Below, in pieces: positions 33,040 to 44,300 of a DNA stretch of 64,000 nt. The number at the start of each line of letters is the position of its first letter. The first letter of the stretch is position 1. The translations under genes were made by a program, and so were the position numbers. The notes under the pieces were generated by a model, which worked only from the letters and a program-made list of their open reading frames with translations, had not been told where the DNA came from and did no database searches. The stretch is from the NCBI GenBank assembly GCA_026018925.1, contig JAKSZU010000029.1, positions 15,117,778 through 15,181,777 of the forward strand, read 5' to 3'. The DNA is from Tupaia tana. Taxonomy: Eukaryota; Chordata; Mammalia; Scandentia; Tupaiidae.

Positions 33040-33888
33040 TTGTGTTTGAATTAGCTTAAGTGCTCCAGAAAGCTAGCTTTTCTTGATTCGATACCTAAAA
33101 CTTTCCTTAAATTTCAAAGCCAATTAAAAGTTAGGTCCTTTTGGGGCAGTGGGATATCTCCTGTGCATCCCTGCAGGAATCCAGTCCTGGGAGATCTGCC
33201 TACACCAGGTGTGGACCATGCTGTCCACACCCAGAGACATTGGTCCCTGAGGCAGGGCCTTGAGTAGGATTCAAAGCTGAACCTGAAGGCAGCAAACTGG
33301 GAACTTCTGCTGGAGGACACATCTTAGGAACCAGTTTTGTTGTGTGTGACTGTTGTTCAGAGTGACTGCATCTTTAAAGAAAAGTGTGTAAGGCCACCTG
33401 GGTCTGTGTTTTCTCAGTGCTGAGAAATGAAGTCCAATCCAGACCCTTTATCCCCAACAAAAGAAGATGTGCTTGAACACTGGTGTGGTGAGCAGTGACA
33501 TCTTCACTCAGCACCAAAAAGTTGGTCTCTGATGGTAACAAAGCTCTCCTGGAACTCATTTGGGATCTCTGTCTCTCCTTGTGGCTAGTGGTGGGTCCAT
33601 GCTCAGGGAGAAAGTGATACTTTCCTAGTCTTCCTTCTTCATCTGCTTAGTTCTCTAGCTGTTTTGCCCATTTGGGGTCCTAGTGCTTTGTGGGGAAGAC
33701 AACACGTCTGACACCTGAGTTGCCCAAGTATGAAAAAGACCCACCACTGCATTGCTCACCTGGCTGTGAGTCACAGTGGGGATGGGGCCATACAAGTACT
33801 GCTTTGTGGTGCAGTTTTTATCAGTAGCTTGTGCTCGCCTGTTGTACTGGGTGACCATCTGGTCAAGGTGGTCTTGAGAAGTGTCAGA
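33040..33888. other. unique, moderately GC-rich DNA
   Basis: No repeat or gene recognised. Together with 34.5-35.7 kb it differs in composition from the AT-rich surroundings. Confidence 0.3.
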
Positions 33889-34163
33889 GGGACCAGCAGT
33901 TGGCGTAATGGCTATGTCGTTGTACTCCCACGTAGTTGACCACAGTTCGAGTCCTGGACCTGGCAGCTTAAACTCACGCCAGGCACATATGCGTGCATGC
34001 CCAAGATCCCAAGACGAGAATGGAGGAGAAGGGATTGCAGTGTGGCCATCCCCCTGGGGGGTGATTTCTTGCTTTCTGTCTCTCTGGTGAATTCTCACTT
34101 CTCTCTGTCTTTCTGGTGAGTGCATGCACCCTATAGCAAAAACCTCTCCAAAAAAAAAAAAAA
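33889..34163 (+). mobile_element. tRNA-derived SINE, type A, CT segment expanded
   Basis: GGGACCAGCAGTTGGCG head and CCTATAGCAAAAACCTCTCC tail. Inside, TCTGTCTCTCTGGTGAATTC and CTCTGTCTTTCTGGTGAG show that the CT-rich end is partly duplicated. Confidence 0.9.
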
Positions 34164-34265
34164 AGAAAGAAAGAAAAGAAAAGAGAAGGCTCAGAGACCT
34201 GGCTATTTGTAGAGCAGTGCAGGTGAAAGGTTTAATTCCCATGGTAGCTGCTATGAGATGATGAT

Positions 34266-34465
34266 TAAGATGGGATGTGTAGGGGGTATAGTGGTTGAGG
34301 TGTGGGACTCCCACATGGCCAACCACAGTTTCAGTTCCAGACCTGGATGCTTGCTTTTTCACTTTCTCTCTCTCTCTCTCTCTGTCACTCTCTGGTGAAT
34401 TAAAAGAATAATTATGATGATGATAAATACAATTAAATAAATAATTCCTTTTTTAAAAAAAGATA
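34266..34465 (+). mobile_element. tRNA-derived SINE, type C (short)
   Basis: GGGGGTATAGTGGTTGAGG head, (TC)n, GGTGAATTAAAAGAATAATT and an ATAATTCCTTTTTTAAAA tail. Confidence 0.8.
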
Positions 34466-35690
34466 GAATGTGTAAACAAGGAGACCATGATGGCACTGTT
34501 TGACTTGTCTTCCTGGGTGAAGGCATGTCTGGGATGTGAGGTGCCAGGTTAAGGGACAGGGGGCAGTGACTTTCCCTAGACAGGTTCTCTGGAGATTAGG
34601 CTCCACTAGAGTGAGCAGACAACACTCCACATGGTTGGGAGAAGGCTGGTAGTCTCAGAAATGTCAGAGTATCACTAACACAAGGCAGCCCCAGCTTGTC
34701 TTTTCCTAAAAGCCTGCTGTGTTAATTTGATTCCACACACAGGGTTAATCCTGATGAGCCTTTGTCTAGTTCTCCCTGGGAACCTGGTGCTGGTATGGAA
34801 TGATGATTCATAGAGATAGTGGCAGACTGATCTCAGCCAGCCTTGTCCACAGTCCTGTGGTATGGGTTGTTTTTAGGAGATGTTGTGATTGCTTCCACAA
34901 TTGTGCACAGGAACAAGGTGACTTCTAATTTTCCTTTGGGCTGTCTCCACCTGATGTTTCTTTTTCATTTAGTGGCTACAAATTGTCAGGCATTAAATTG
35001 AAGCCAGGTGGTATTACAGTCCATTTTTGTACCATGAAGACCCTGTTCCTGAGAGACGGGTGGACAGAAGTTTGCAGTACTGATGGCTCCTGTTGTGATG
35101 GGCTGTGGTGTCTGTTGTGTCTGTGGTGCTGTGGTATCTGGAATATCCATGGTCAGAAAGGAGATGTGAAGCTGCACTAACTTCTCAGGGGCTCAGGCAC
35201 CTCCTGCTTCTCCCTCTTCTGGCTGCAAAGGGAGTGAATGTGACCTTGATGTTTGCGAGAGATCTGAATGTGAGCATGCAGGGAAGCTGTAGCAGTGATG
35301 CCTGAACCTCAAAACTGCTGGCCATCCTGCAGGTATAAATCCATGCTGCTTCATCAAGTGGGGTGGCATGGATGGTTGGGGAAAGCAAGTACCATAGCCA
35401 CTGCATGGAGTATAAAGATCTCCAGGTGGGACTGAAGATGAAGCCCAAGTGGCCCATGCCCACATCCGTAGTCTTGCAAGGAGCAATGGTCATCAAATGC
35501 CCCCTCCTCAGGTACTCAAATCATGGTACTTCAGAAGTGCCATGGCCCAGATACCCCTGCCACACCAACTGATAGTGGGGTGTCTCTCACACACAGATAA
35601 TTGTCACTGGCACTACCTTGGAATTTGAGAGAGCCCAAAGGGAATGCAGAGGTCTGTGGGACAGGGTTGAGGAAGGGGCCACTGCTAATT
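34466..35690. other. unique GC-richer DNA, unidentified
   Basis: About 1.2 kb with no SINE and no recognised gene. It has several short ORFs on both strands, including an overlapping pair at 35,185-35,496 on the minus strand, without any domain I know. It ends where an L1 3' half begins. It could be the 5' region of an old LINE or LTR element; I cannot tell. Confidence 0.3.
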
Positions 35691-37870
35691 TTTTCTGTTA
35701 ACTAAAAACTTCTCTAAAAATAGTACCAGACATATTCTTCACAATTCTAGAAAAGAAAATCATAAAGTTTTTCTGGAATCATAAAAGACCACGTATTGCC
35801 AAAGCAATTCTGCACAAGAAGAGTGGAGTGGGTGGCATCTCACTCTGTGACCCAAAAATATAATACAAAGCTGTGGTAATCAAAACAGCATGGTACTGGC
35901 ACAGAAACAGATATGTGGACCAAGCAACAGAATAGAGACCCCAGAAATAAATGCCCAAACATATAGTCAATTGATTTTTGACAAGGTATACCAGTCAATC
36001 CAGTGGGAAAAGGAAAATCTCTTCAACAAATGGTCCTGGGGCAGTTAGCGTAATGGCTATGTCGCTGTATTCCCATGTAGCTGACCATGGTTTGAGTCCT
36101 GAACCTGGTGCCTTAAACTCACGCTGGGCACGTGTGCATGCGTGCCTAAGATCCTGAGAGGAGAATGGAAGAGAAGGGATTGCTGCGTGGCCACCCCCCC
36201 TGAGGGGTGATTTCTTGCTTTCTATCTCTCTGTCTCTCTCTGTCTTTCTGGCGAGTGCACATGCCCTATAGCAAAAACCTCTCAAAAAAACAAACAAACA
36301 AACAAACTCAGGGACCGGTAAGTTAGCGTAATGGCTATGTCGCTGGATTCCCATGTAGTCAACCGCGGTTCGCGTCCCGAACCCAGTGGCTTAAAACTCA
36401 CGCCAGGCGTATGTGCGTGTGTGCCCAAGATTCTGAGAGGAGAATTTAGGAGAAAGGATTGCGGTGTGGCCATCCCCCCGGGGGGTGATTTCTTGCTTTC
36501 TGTCTCTCTGTCTCTCTCTGTCTGTCTGGTGAGCGCATATACCCTATAGCAAAAACTTCTATAAAACAAAAAAATGGTGCTGGGAAAACTGATTTCCACT
36601 TGCACAAAGATGAATCTGAACCCTACCGCTCACCTTTGACAAAAATCAAGTCAAGGTGGATTAAAGATCTAAATCTAAGACCTCAAACTATAAAACTGCT
36701 CCTGGAAAACACTGGGGAAACTCTGGGAGACATTGGAGTAGGGAACGACCCCCAAAATAAGACCCCCAGAGCACAGTCAATAATTCCCAAAATAGACAAG
36801 TGGGATTACATCAGACTAAGAAGTTTCTGCATAGCAAAAGACACAGTAATTAGTGTGAGTCAATAGCCCTCAGAATGGGAAAATATGTTTGTAAACTATG
36901 CGTCAGATAAGGGACTGATAAACAGAATTCATAAGGAACTCAAGCAGATATTCAAAAAAAAGATGATCAATCCTATTAAAAGATAGGAGAATGTGTTGAA
37001 AAAAAATTAAACACTTTAAAGATCACATACGAATAGCTAAAAGGCATATAAAAAATACTCAGCATCCCTCATTGTAAGGGAAATGCAGATCAGCAATGAG
37101 ATACCATCTAACTCCAGTCAGAATGACCAAGATTGAAAAAAAAAGGAAAAAGTGCTGGCGGGGTGTGGTGAAAGGGGAACTCTGTTACGCTGCTGGTGGG
37201 AATGTAATTTGGTCCAGCTCCTGTGAAGAACAATTTGGAGATTCCTCAAAAATCTACAAATAGAACTATCATATGATCCAGCAATTCCACGCCTTGGTAC
37301 CTACCCAAAGGACAGAAGAATTCTTCATTGGAAGAGTGTTTGCACATTGATATTTATTGTGGCACTTCACAATTGCTAAGATATGGAACCAACCCAAATA
37401 CCCACAGATGAATAGATTGAAAAACTGTGGCGCTATGGGATACTATTCAACCTCAGAAAACAACAAGACCCCGGCTTTTGACAGAAAGTGGATGAATATA
37501 GAAGATTTATTGTTTAGTGAAACAAGTTGGGCTATGAAGGAGAGATATTGTATATCCCCACTTAATATATACTGAGTGTCCGCACTATATGACTGATACC
37601 GATTGACTAAAGGATATAGAAACACAGTATATGGATGTAAATACCAGACATATTGAGTGTGAAAGAGTAGGGTCTGAGGAAGGTCATTTAGAAGAAAAGT
37701 GGGAAGGCAAAACATTAATGGGACAAAGAAATGTGGTATTATCTGTTGAAGATATTTTATAGTTTTATCAACTGGACTAGAGAGAAATGTTCACCTGTTG
37801 AAATATTAATTTTGTAAGCTAAATAATGTGATTGAATGTATAAAAGAAAATGAAATAAAAAAAATAAATA
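35691..37870 (+). mobile_element. older LINE-1, 3' half, interrupted by a SINE pair
   Basis: ORF2 C-terminal sequence (CCACGTATTGCCAAAGCAATT, then ATTGATTTTTGACAAGG) runs to 36,040. Two SINEs intervene, and it resumes at 36,572 (AAATGGTGCTGGGAAAACTG) through the end of ORF2 near 37,574, a 3' UTR and an A-rich tail at 37,850-37,872. The frame is broken by many stops. 5'-truncated. Confidence 0.9.
36028..36584 (+). mobile_element. tandem pair of type A SINEs in an L1, one outer TSD
   Basis: First SINE 36,041-36,299 starts at GCAGTTAGCG, so it lacks the first 7 bases. The second is about 36,313-36,571. The only clear duplication flanks the pair: AAATGGTCCTGGG (36,028-36,040) and AAATGGTGCTGGG (36,572-36,584). 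This suggests either insertion as a dimer or insertion of the second copy into the A-tail of the first. Confidence 0.88.
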
Positions 37871-37884
37871 ATACAGCCCAACAT

Positions 37885-37970
37885 TTTTTCTTAAGGTTTT
37901 TTTTCATAGGGTACATGTATCCACTGGAGAGAGACAGAGACAATAAAAGAGAAAATTATAGAAACGGGCC
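37885..37970 (-). mobile_element. tRNA-derived SINE tail scrap
   Basis: TTTTTTTTCATAGGGTACATG, then GGAGAGAGACAGAGACAATA, match the antisense 3' end of the SINEs. The head is absent. Confidence 0.55.
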
Positions 37971-39592
37971 CGGAGGGAACGGCGGGCTTCTCCTGGACTC
38001 TGGACTGAACAAGAATTTGAAAGAAACATACCATCCATCAGATGACAAGAAATCGCCGCTGGAACACAAAAATATGGGAAAAAAAGAAAATACCTCTCCT
38101 CCAAGGGATAAGAGTAACTCCTCTTCATCCACAAGCAGTTCGGTGAAAATCATGGAACTGTCTGATAAGGAATTTAGAGCATTCATAATGTTGAAGCTAA
38201 CAGAGATGGAAGAGAAGAGAGATAATGAACTGCTAAAGAGAAAGGAGAAAGAAGTTATGAGTTCCAAAAGATGAGGAAATTCTTGCAAGATCTAAAAGAG
38301 GAATTACACACTTTACAAAAGACTCAAAAGGAACTGTTAGAGATGAAGTCTATAATACAGGAAGTCAAAATCTCCCTTGAAAGTATTAAAAGCAGACTAG
38401 ATCATTCAGAAAATAGAATCTCAGATGTAGAAGAGAAAATGGCTGGCCTGGAAAAATCCATCATGAAGACTGAGAAAATGGCCCAAAAATTTGAGAATAA
38501 TATGCGAGAAGTACTAGATACCATCAAACGTCCAAACATCCAGATAATTGGCATTCCAGAAGGTGAAGAGACCCATAAGGGCATTGATAATCTAGTCCAT
38601 GAAATCCTGCAAGAAAACTTTCCAAACCTAGAGAGGCATTCGAAGATCCAGTCCCAAGAAATACAAAGGACCCCAAATAGAATCAACCCAAGAAGATCTT
38701 CTCCAAGACACATTATAGCCAGGTTGACCAAAACCACAGACAAAGACAAGATACTAAGATTGGCAAGAGAAAAACATCAAGTTACCTACAAAGGACATCT
38801 AATCAGGCTAACAGCAGATCTCTCATCAGAAACAATGCGAGTGAGGAAAGAATGGGAAAATATATTCAAAGTGTTAAGAGAGAAGCAATTTCAGCCAAGA
38901 ATACTGTACCCAGCAAGATTATCTTTCAGATGGGAAAAAAAGTCAAGAACATTCTCAGATAAACAAAACCTGAAAGAATTTACCAGCACCAGATCAGATC
39001 TCCAAGAAGTTCTCAAGGGTGTGCTATGTCAGGAAAATTAAAAACAAACACACGGAAATAAGAGTTCAAAAACTAAGAAAGTGGCCAGCTTAATTGTAGA
39101 GACAAGTCTGGAGTTGAATATTATATCCCAGAATTAGTCAGGAAAATTGAACCAGAACAGAAAATAAAAATACATGAGATTGATAGGTTCATGCACCTAC
39201 CATTTGAACAGAATCCTAACCTGTTTCCTGACTTTTAGCAAAATTCCTTGGTATTTCTTTGATTTAAGTTAAAACTGGTTTTCTTAATAGTAACGAGTGA
39301 ACTCACCATTGAAAGTAGTTAGATTATGTATGAAATTGTGTGATCAATATAATGTGGGTGGGAAAGGAATGGAAGACAATTGTAGACACCAGAGATAGTG
39401 TGAGAAGAGGGTGGCAAAGGACAGAGGGTCAGAAAGAGGGGTAAAAATAATTCTAGGAACTAGAAATGGAAAATTTTTTATAATATGAATGATTAAGTCA
39501 CTATGCAGTATATACTGGATGGGAAATCACATTTTGTATGCTGTGATGATGCTTAGGGAAAGAATGTAAATTAAGTTACAAAAAAAAAGTTT
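37971..39592 (+). mobile_element. ORF1-only half-LINE (HAL1-like), copy 3
   Basis: Best preserved copy. A GC-rich leader remnant (CGGGCCCGGAGGGAACGGCG) is followed by ORF1 (about 38,030-39,041), then the ORF2 start remnant GTGGCCAGCTTAATTG (39,081-39,096, with ATG changed to GTG). Directly after come TCTGGAGTTGAATATTATAT and a 3' tail ending in an A-run near 39,580. ORF2 beyond about codon 8 is missing, exactly as in copies 1 and 2. Confidence 0.9.
38033..39041 (+). pseudogene. L1 ORF1 of half-LINE copy 3, one frameshift
   Basis: The first frame ends SDKEFRAFIMLKLTEMEEKR, then NELLKRKEKEVMSSKR (to 38,274). The second, open from 38,271 to 39,041 (256 aa), has the coiled coil (ESIKSRLDHSENRISDVEE), the RRM core (PNIQIIGIPEGEET), and the C-terminal domain (LIRLTADLSSETMRVRKEW, REKQFQPRILYPARL). 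A single base lost near 38,255 relative to copy 1 separates them. Its length is otherwise close to that of a normal ORF1p (about 330 aa). Confidence 0.9.
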
Positions 39593-39599
39593 CAGGAAA

Positions 39600-40080
39600 A
39601 AAAATATTTATTCAATGACTGCAGTAAGATATATAGCCCCAGCTAGGTGCTACTTTATAAGACGCCTAAAGTTAGATATGTGTTCATGGAAATGTATATA
39701 TCACCTGTGTTTGCTATGAAAATAGTTAGATGAATTAAGGTCTTTAGTAATTCAATAAAATGTGGGGGGGAAACAGTATAGAAAGCAAACATAGATACCA
39801 GAGACAGTGTGGGAGGAGAGTGGGAGATGGCAGAGGGTAAGAGATAGGGAATCAAGGACGGAGGGGGAAAGCAAAACATACAGAAAACAAGAAATGGAAA
39901 ATTATTTGCTGACAATAACATGTTTGTTGATGTGCTTGATTGAGACAATATACAGTGTACTCTGGATGGAAAATCTCATTTTGTATGTTGTAATGATGTA
40001 CAGTGAATGCAAATAAATAAATTGAAATAAAATAAATAAATAAATAAATAAATAAAATGAAATAGGAAAAAAAAAAAAAA
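39600..40080 (+). mobile_element. LINE tail-only copy with A-rich end
   Basis: ACTGCAGTAAGATATATAGC at the start, GACAGTGTGGGAGGAGAGTG in the middle, and (AAAT)n plus poly-A at 40,020-40,080. It is homologous to 5,755-6,232 and to the 3' parts of the half-LINEs. Confidence 0.8.
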
Positions 40081-40084
40081 GAAA

Positions 40085-40265
40085 ATTATAAATCATCCCA
40101 CAGGGACGATTGTGACACTGCAATCCCTTTTCCTCCATTTTCTTCCTGAAATCGTGGGCACACAGCACATGTGCTAGTATGATTTTCTTGCCACCAGGTC
40201 AGGGACTTCAACCAGAGTCAATCATGTGGGAGCCCATAAAATTAACCATTATACAACCTCCCGGA
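40085..40265 (-). mobile_element. tRNA-derived SINE, type B, tail missing
   Basis: ATCATCCCACAGGGACGATTG to ATACAACCTCCCGGAGCC. A diverged antisense copy. Confidence 0.7.
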
Positions 40266-40599
40266 GCCTAGCCCATCAATGTTAAGAAAAACATTTTCCC
40301 AACTTGGTCATCTAAAACATGTCTAATCCCAATAGAGATGTATTTTGAGTATAAAATATACAATGGGTTTCAAAGATTTTGTATAAAAAATGAGTGTATA
40401 GCACTTCTGTAATTTTTATACTGAATACATGCTGTGATGGTAATATTTAGTTTGAATAAAACAATTAAATTTTTCAGAAATACAGGGCTCTTTTGGTGTC
40501 TGACTTAGTCATTGCAAGATATACCCACCACACACACATGAGAGAATGACCATGGTAGCTCTATGTCCTGTGAAGGTCACATATCTTTATGACTTTCCT

Positions 40600-41060
40600 C
40601 ACTCCTTTGCTGCTTTTGACGTTGGGTGAGGTTATAGTCATGTCCCTCTCTGTCCTGGAAGGTATTTTGAAGACCTAATTCTGGTAACTGGGACTGTGGA
40701 AATAAGGTGTTTCCAGATGTAATTTAATTAACATGAGGTGAATCAAGTGATATGAAACGCAACATAATCAGTATCCTTATAAAAATAGAAACAAGCTTTG
40801 TGACCAACCAGAAATTGGAGTGAAGTAACTGCAAACTAAAAACTGCTAAGGAGTCAATATCAAAATCAGAAGCTTACAAGAGACAGAAACAGAGTCTATG
40901 CAGTCTCAGAGGATGCCCGATCCTGCTGAAGCCTTGACTTCACACTTGTGCCCTCCAGAACTGTGGAATAAAAGATTTCTGATTTTAAAGCCATGTAACT
41001 GGTGGTACTTCCTTCTAACAACCCTAGGAAAAGCTACAGGTGGCAGATGCCTTCCAGTTA
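40600..41060 (+). mobile_element. MaLR-type (MLT1/MST-like) LTR remnant
   Basis: Phrases such as CCTAATTCTGGTAACTGGGA, GTGGAAATAAGGTGTTTCCA, CCTCCAGAACTGTGGAATAA and ACAACCCTAGGAAAAGCTAC match the 3' half of ERVL-MaLR LTRs as I remember them. It is an old non-autonomous LTR retrotransposon remnant. Confidence 0.75.
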
Positions 41061-41292
41061 GGAATAGGTTTCAGAAAAACTGCATGCTATGGGCAGATGT
41101 CCCTTGCCACATAGAGCTGATGGAGACATTGTGATATTTGAGAGATCAGAGATATTGTTACAGGGAATTTACAATTTTGCTGGAGATTATGGGGATTAAG
41201 AGATCTAATGTGGGAGTAAAGGTTTTCAAAAGATGTTGAAGGTCAGGCATATCTGGTAATTTCCCACTAATCTTTAAAGAAAACTAGATTCT

Positions 41293-41540
41293 GGGACCAG
41301 CAGATGGCATAATGGTTACATTGCTAGACTCCTATGTAGTTGACTATGGTTCGAGTCCCAGACTCGGTGGCTTAAAACTCCTGCCAGACACATGTGCATG
41401 CATACCTAAAATCCCAAGAGGAGAATGGAGAAGGGATTGCAGAATGGATATGCTGTCTGAAGGCGGGTGATTTTTCACTTTCTGTCTCATTTTCTGTCTT
41501 CTCTGGCAAGTGCACATGTCCTATAGCAAAAAATCTCTCT
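41293..41540 (+). mobile_element. tRNA-derived SINE, type A, diverged
   Basis: GGGACCAGCAGATGGCATAA head, GGTTCGAGTCCCAGACTC, and CCTATAGCAAAAAATCTCTC tail. Confidence 0.88.
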
Positions 41541-41557
41541 TAAAAAAAAGAAATAAA

Positions 41558-41818
41558 GGGAACCAGCAGTTAGCATAATGGCTATGTCGCTGGACTCCCA
41601 CGTAGTCAACTGCGGTTCGCGTCTCGGACCCGGTGGTTTACAACTCACGCCGGGCGCATGTGCGTGCGTGCCCAAGATCCCGAGAGGAGAATGGAGGAGA
41701 AGGGATTGCGGCGTGACCATTCCCCCTGGGGGGTGATTTCTCGCTTTCTGTCTCTATGTCTCTCTCTGTCTGTCTGGCGAGTGCACACGCCCTATAGCGA
41801 AAAACCTCTCCAAAAAAA
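41558..41818 (+). mobile_element. tRNA-derived SINE, type A, young
   Basis: GGGAACCAGCAGTTAGC head, GGTTCGCGTCTCGGACCC, GGCGCATGTGCGTGCGTGCC, and the CCTATAGCGAAAAACCTCTC tail with an A-rich end. It has many CpGs. Confidence 0.93.
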
Positions 41819-42446
41819 ACAAAAAAAAACGAAAGAAAGAAATAAAGAAAAACAGATCCATATACAGTTCAGGATAAATCCAAGAAAACACTCTAAGTAT
41901 TGAATTCTTCCCTTCTCATTTTCTCATTTGGTGTTGCAGCTCTGGTTGTCTCAGTTTCCCAAAAAGAAATCTTACTGTTGACTTCCAGATTACGTAGACT
42001 AATTTAGATGAGGAGTCAGGGTTCCTGACATTGATATGGGGTTGGTGAGAAATGCAGAGCAATGCATCTGGTTTGAGAAGTAACACCGTGGATCTTGAAA
42101 TGAATCCAGGTCTTGAGTAACCCAGGACATAATTTACAATTTTAAAAACTATACTAAATCTTAAATGGAATTTCCTGGAGGCTGGTGGAATGAGATAAAA
42201 AACCTAAAAAGGAAGAAAAAGTTTTAAATTTAATTTGGTAAATTAAAATTACATGCAGAAAATTACAAGTAAAAAGGAAGTCCCAATAATCACCACTTGG
42301 TAGATAAATTCACATAGCAAACAATAGCACTTTTGGGGGAATCTCAATATGAACTTACATCAAGTATATTTAAGTTCCTCAAATAAGTAAAGGGAATAAT
42401 ACCATGCAAATAGAATGAAATACAGTGAAATAGACAAAAGAGAACA
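41819..42446. other. unique DNA, no feature seen
   Basis: No ORF or repeat that I can support. Confidence 0.3.
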
Positions 42447-42680
42447 AGCCAGGTCAGCAGACAGCATAAAGGATAAGGCAATGGGGTTGGAGTCCCAGAC
42501 CCAGTAGCTTGAAAATCATGCTGGGTGCATGTGTTTTCCTTCCCAAAAATCTCAAGAGAAGAATGAAGGAGAAGAAACTGCAGTGAAGCCATCACCTCCA
42601 AGGGTTGATTTCTCACCTTCTCTCTCTCTTTCTGTCTCTGTCTCTCTAATGAGCACATGCAAACAGAAACAAGTCATAGA
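42447..42680 (+). mobile_element. tRNA-derived SINE, type B, diverged
   Basis: AGCCAGGTCAGCAGACAGC head, GCTGGGTGCATGTGTTTTCC body, and CTCTCTAATGAGCACATGC tail. Confidence 0.75.
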
Positions 42681-42913
42681 AATAAATAAGAAATAAATAT
42701 TATACACAAAAAATGAGAATTCATAAAAATAAAAGACATACTAACTGTAATAAAAGTTTTAAATTATATGCACAGATAATAATACCAGGAGCAGGGCTGA
42801 ATAAAGTAATCAGAGAATAGGCCAATTTAAAAGTAGTACTAAGAAAATTACCAAAAAACCAAAAGAGAGTGAGACAGGAAAAGCACAAAGGTAACTTTAA
42901 AATGGATGCTATT

Positions 42914-43010
42914 GGGGCCAGCAGGTGGTGTGGTGATTAAGTTACTGGACTGCCACATGGCTGATTGTGATTCAAATCCTGGACAGAGTAGCTTAAAATT
43001 CATGCTGGGC

Positions 43011-43053
<43 letters not shown>

Positions 43054-43200
43054 CTAAAGTTCCAGGAGGAGAATAAAGGATAAAGAATTATGGCATATCC
43101 ATCTCCTCTGGGAGGTGATTTCTCACTTTCTCTCTCTGTCTCTTTCTCTTTGGTGAGCCCATGTGTCCTATAGCATAAACAAAACAAAACAAAGCAAAAA
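42914..43200 (+). mobile_element. tRNA-derived SINE, type B, with internal TG repeat
   Basis: GGGGCCAGCAGGTGGTGTGG head, (TG)n at 43,012-43,050, CTAAAGTTCCAGGAGGAG block, and CCTATAGCATAAAC tail. Confidence 0.88.
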
Positions 43201-43326
43201 AGATGTTATTTTGAGTGGTCACAACCACTAAAGATTCTGAGAGGAAAAAATAGAGTGAATGAAACAAACTCTAAAACTAGTGAGGGATAAATTGCCAAAC
43301 TAGAGTTAAGTTTTCTTCTCAATTTT

Positions 43327-43623
43327 AAAAAGTCCAATGAGGGAACCAGCAGTTAGCGTAATGGCTATGTCGCTGGACTCCCACGTAGTCGACCGCGGTT
43401 TGCGTCCGGGACCCGGTGGCTTAAAACTCCAGGCGTGTGTGCGTGCGTGCCCAAGATCCCAAGAGGAGAATGGAGGAGAAGGGATTGTGGCATGACCATC
43501 CCCCCTGGGGGGTGATTTCTCGCTTTCTGTCTCTATGTCTCTCTCTGTCTGTCTGGCGAGCACACGCGCCCTATATCGAAAAAACCTCTCTCAAAAAAAA
43601 AAAAAAAAAAAAAAGTCCAATAA
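43327..43623 (+). mobile_element. tRNA-derived SINE, type A, young, TSD
   Basis: Body 43,341-43,609. Flanks AAAAAGTCCAATGA (43,327-43,340) and AAAAAGTCCAATAA (43,610-43,623) match at 13 of 14. It is CpG-rich. Confidence 0.93.
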
Positions 43624-43639
43624 GTCTTAAGTAAATTAA

Positions 43640-44300
43640 AAAAAAACTGTCCTTAAGTGTTCTTTGGTCAGTGTGCAGACTAAAGGGATTTTGTTTTCTC
43701 ATAGTAACCACAGAAATAAAACAGATTACTTACAAACTGCCAAAGAATAATAAAGAAAAACAAAATTGACCTTGGATTTAGATTGGGCTGTTTCCAGAAG
43801 CATTTGATAACCAATGTACTATAGCAGAAGACAGGCATATAAATATTTTGTCTGAAAGGGCTGTTGTAACCTGTCTTTATTCTTTCTGTCCTCTTCCCAA
43901 GACCTTCCTGAAGTGGAGGAAGAGGTGATCAGAGTTAACATTTTTATGATACTTAATTCTACTAAGCTGTTCTCCTTTGTTGCCCTTGCCAGAGTTCTGC
44001 CCTCAACTGCCACTGACTTAATGACCCTGATTCTGTTGCATCCATTTTAACTCTTTGGACCTAGGATTCTGAAATGGGTGTCTTATTACATACAATTCTT
44101 TCCCCTGGATTCAGTCATCTATATCCTTGGCCATCATCTCTTCTCTCCTTCTGCCTTGTCCCTCATCTGAGTACGCTTACCTCCAAGCCATCAATAGGGT
44201 CCCTGCTGAATTCCAGAGGACAATTATGCCTCCCCTCCAAGAACAGCATTAAAGATCCTTCAAGACCTGACCAAAAGTTAACTTCTCTTTGTGTGCACCC
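43640..44300. other. unique DNA, no feature seen
   Basis: Ordinary composition, no gene recognised. Confidence 0.3.

Noticed and set aside
33655..34362. 235-codon minus-strand ORF
   Set aside because: Its middle is the antisense of a type A SINE and both ends are unrelated flanks. Many other SINEs in the window give the same SPPFSSWDLGHA-type translation.
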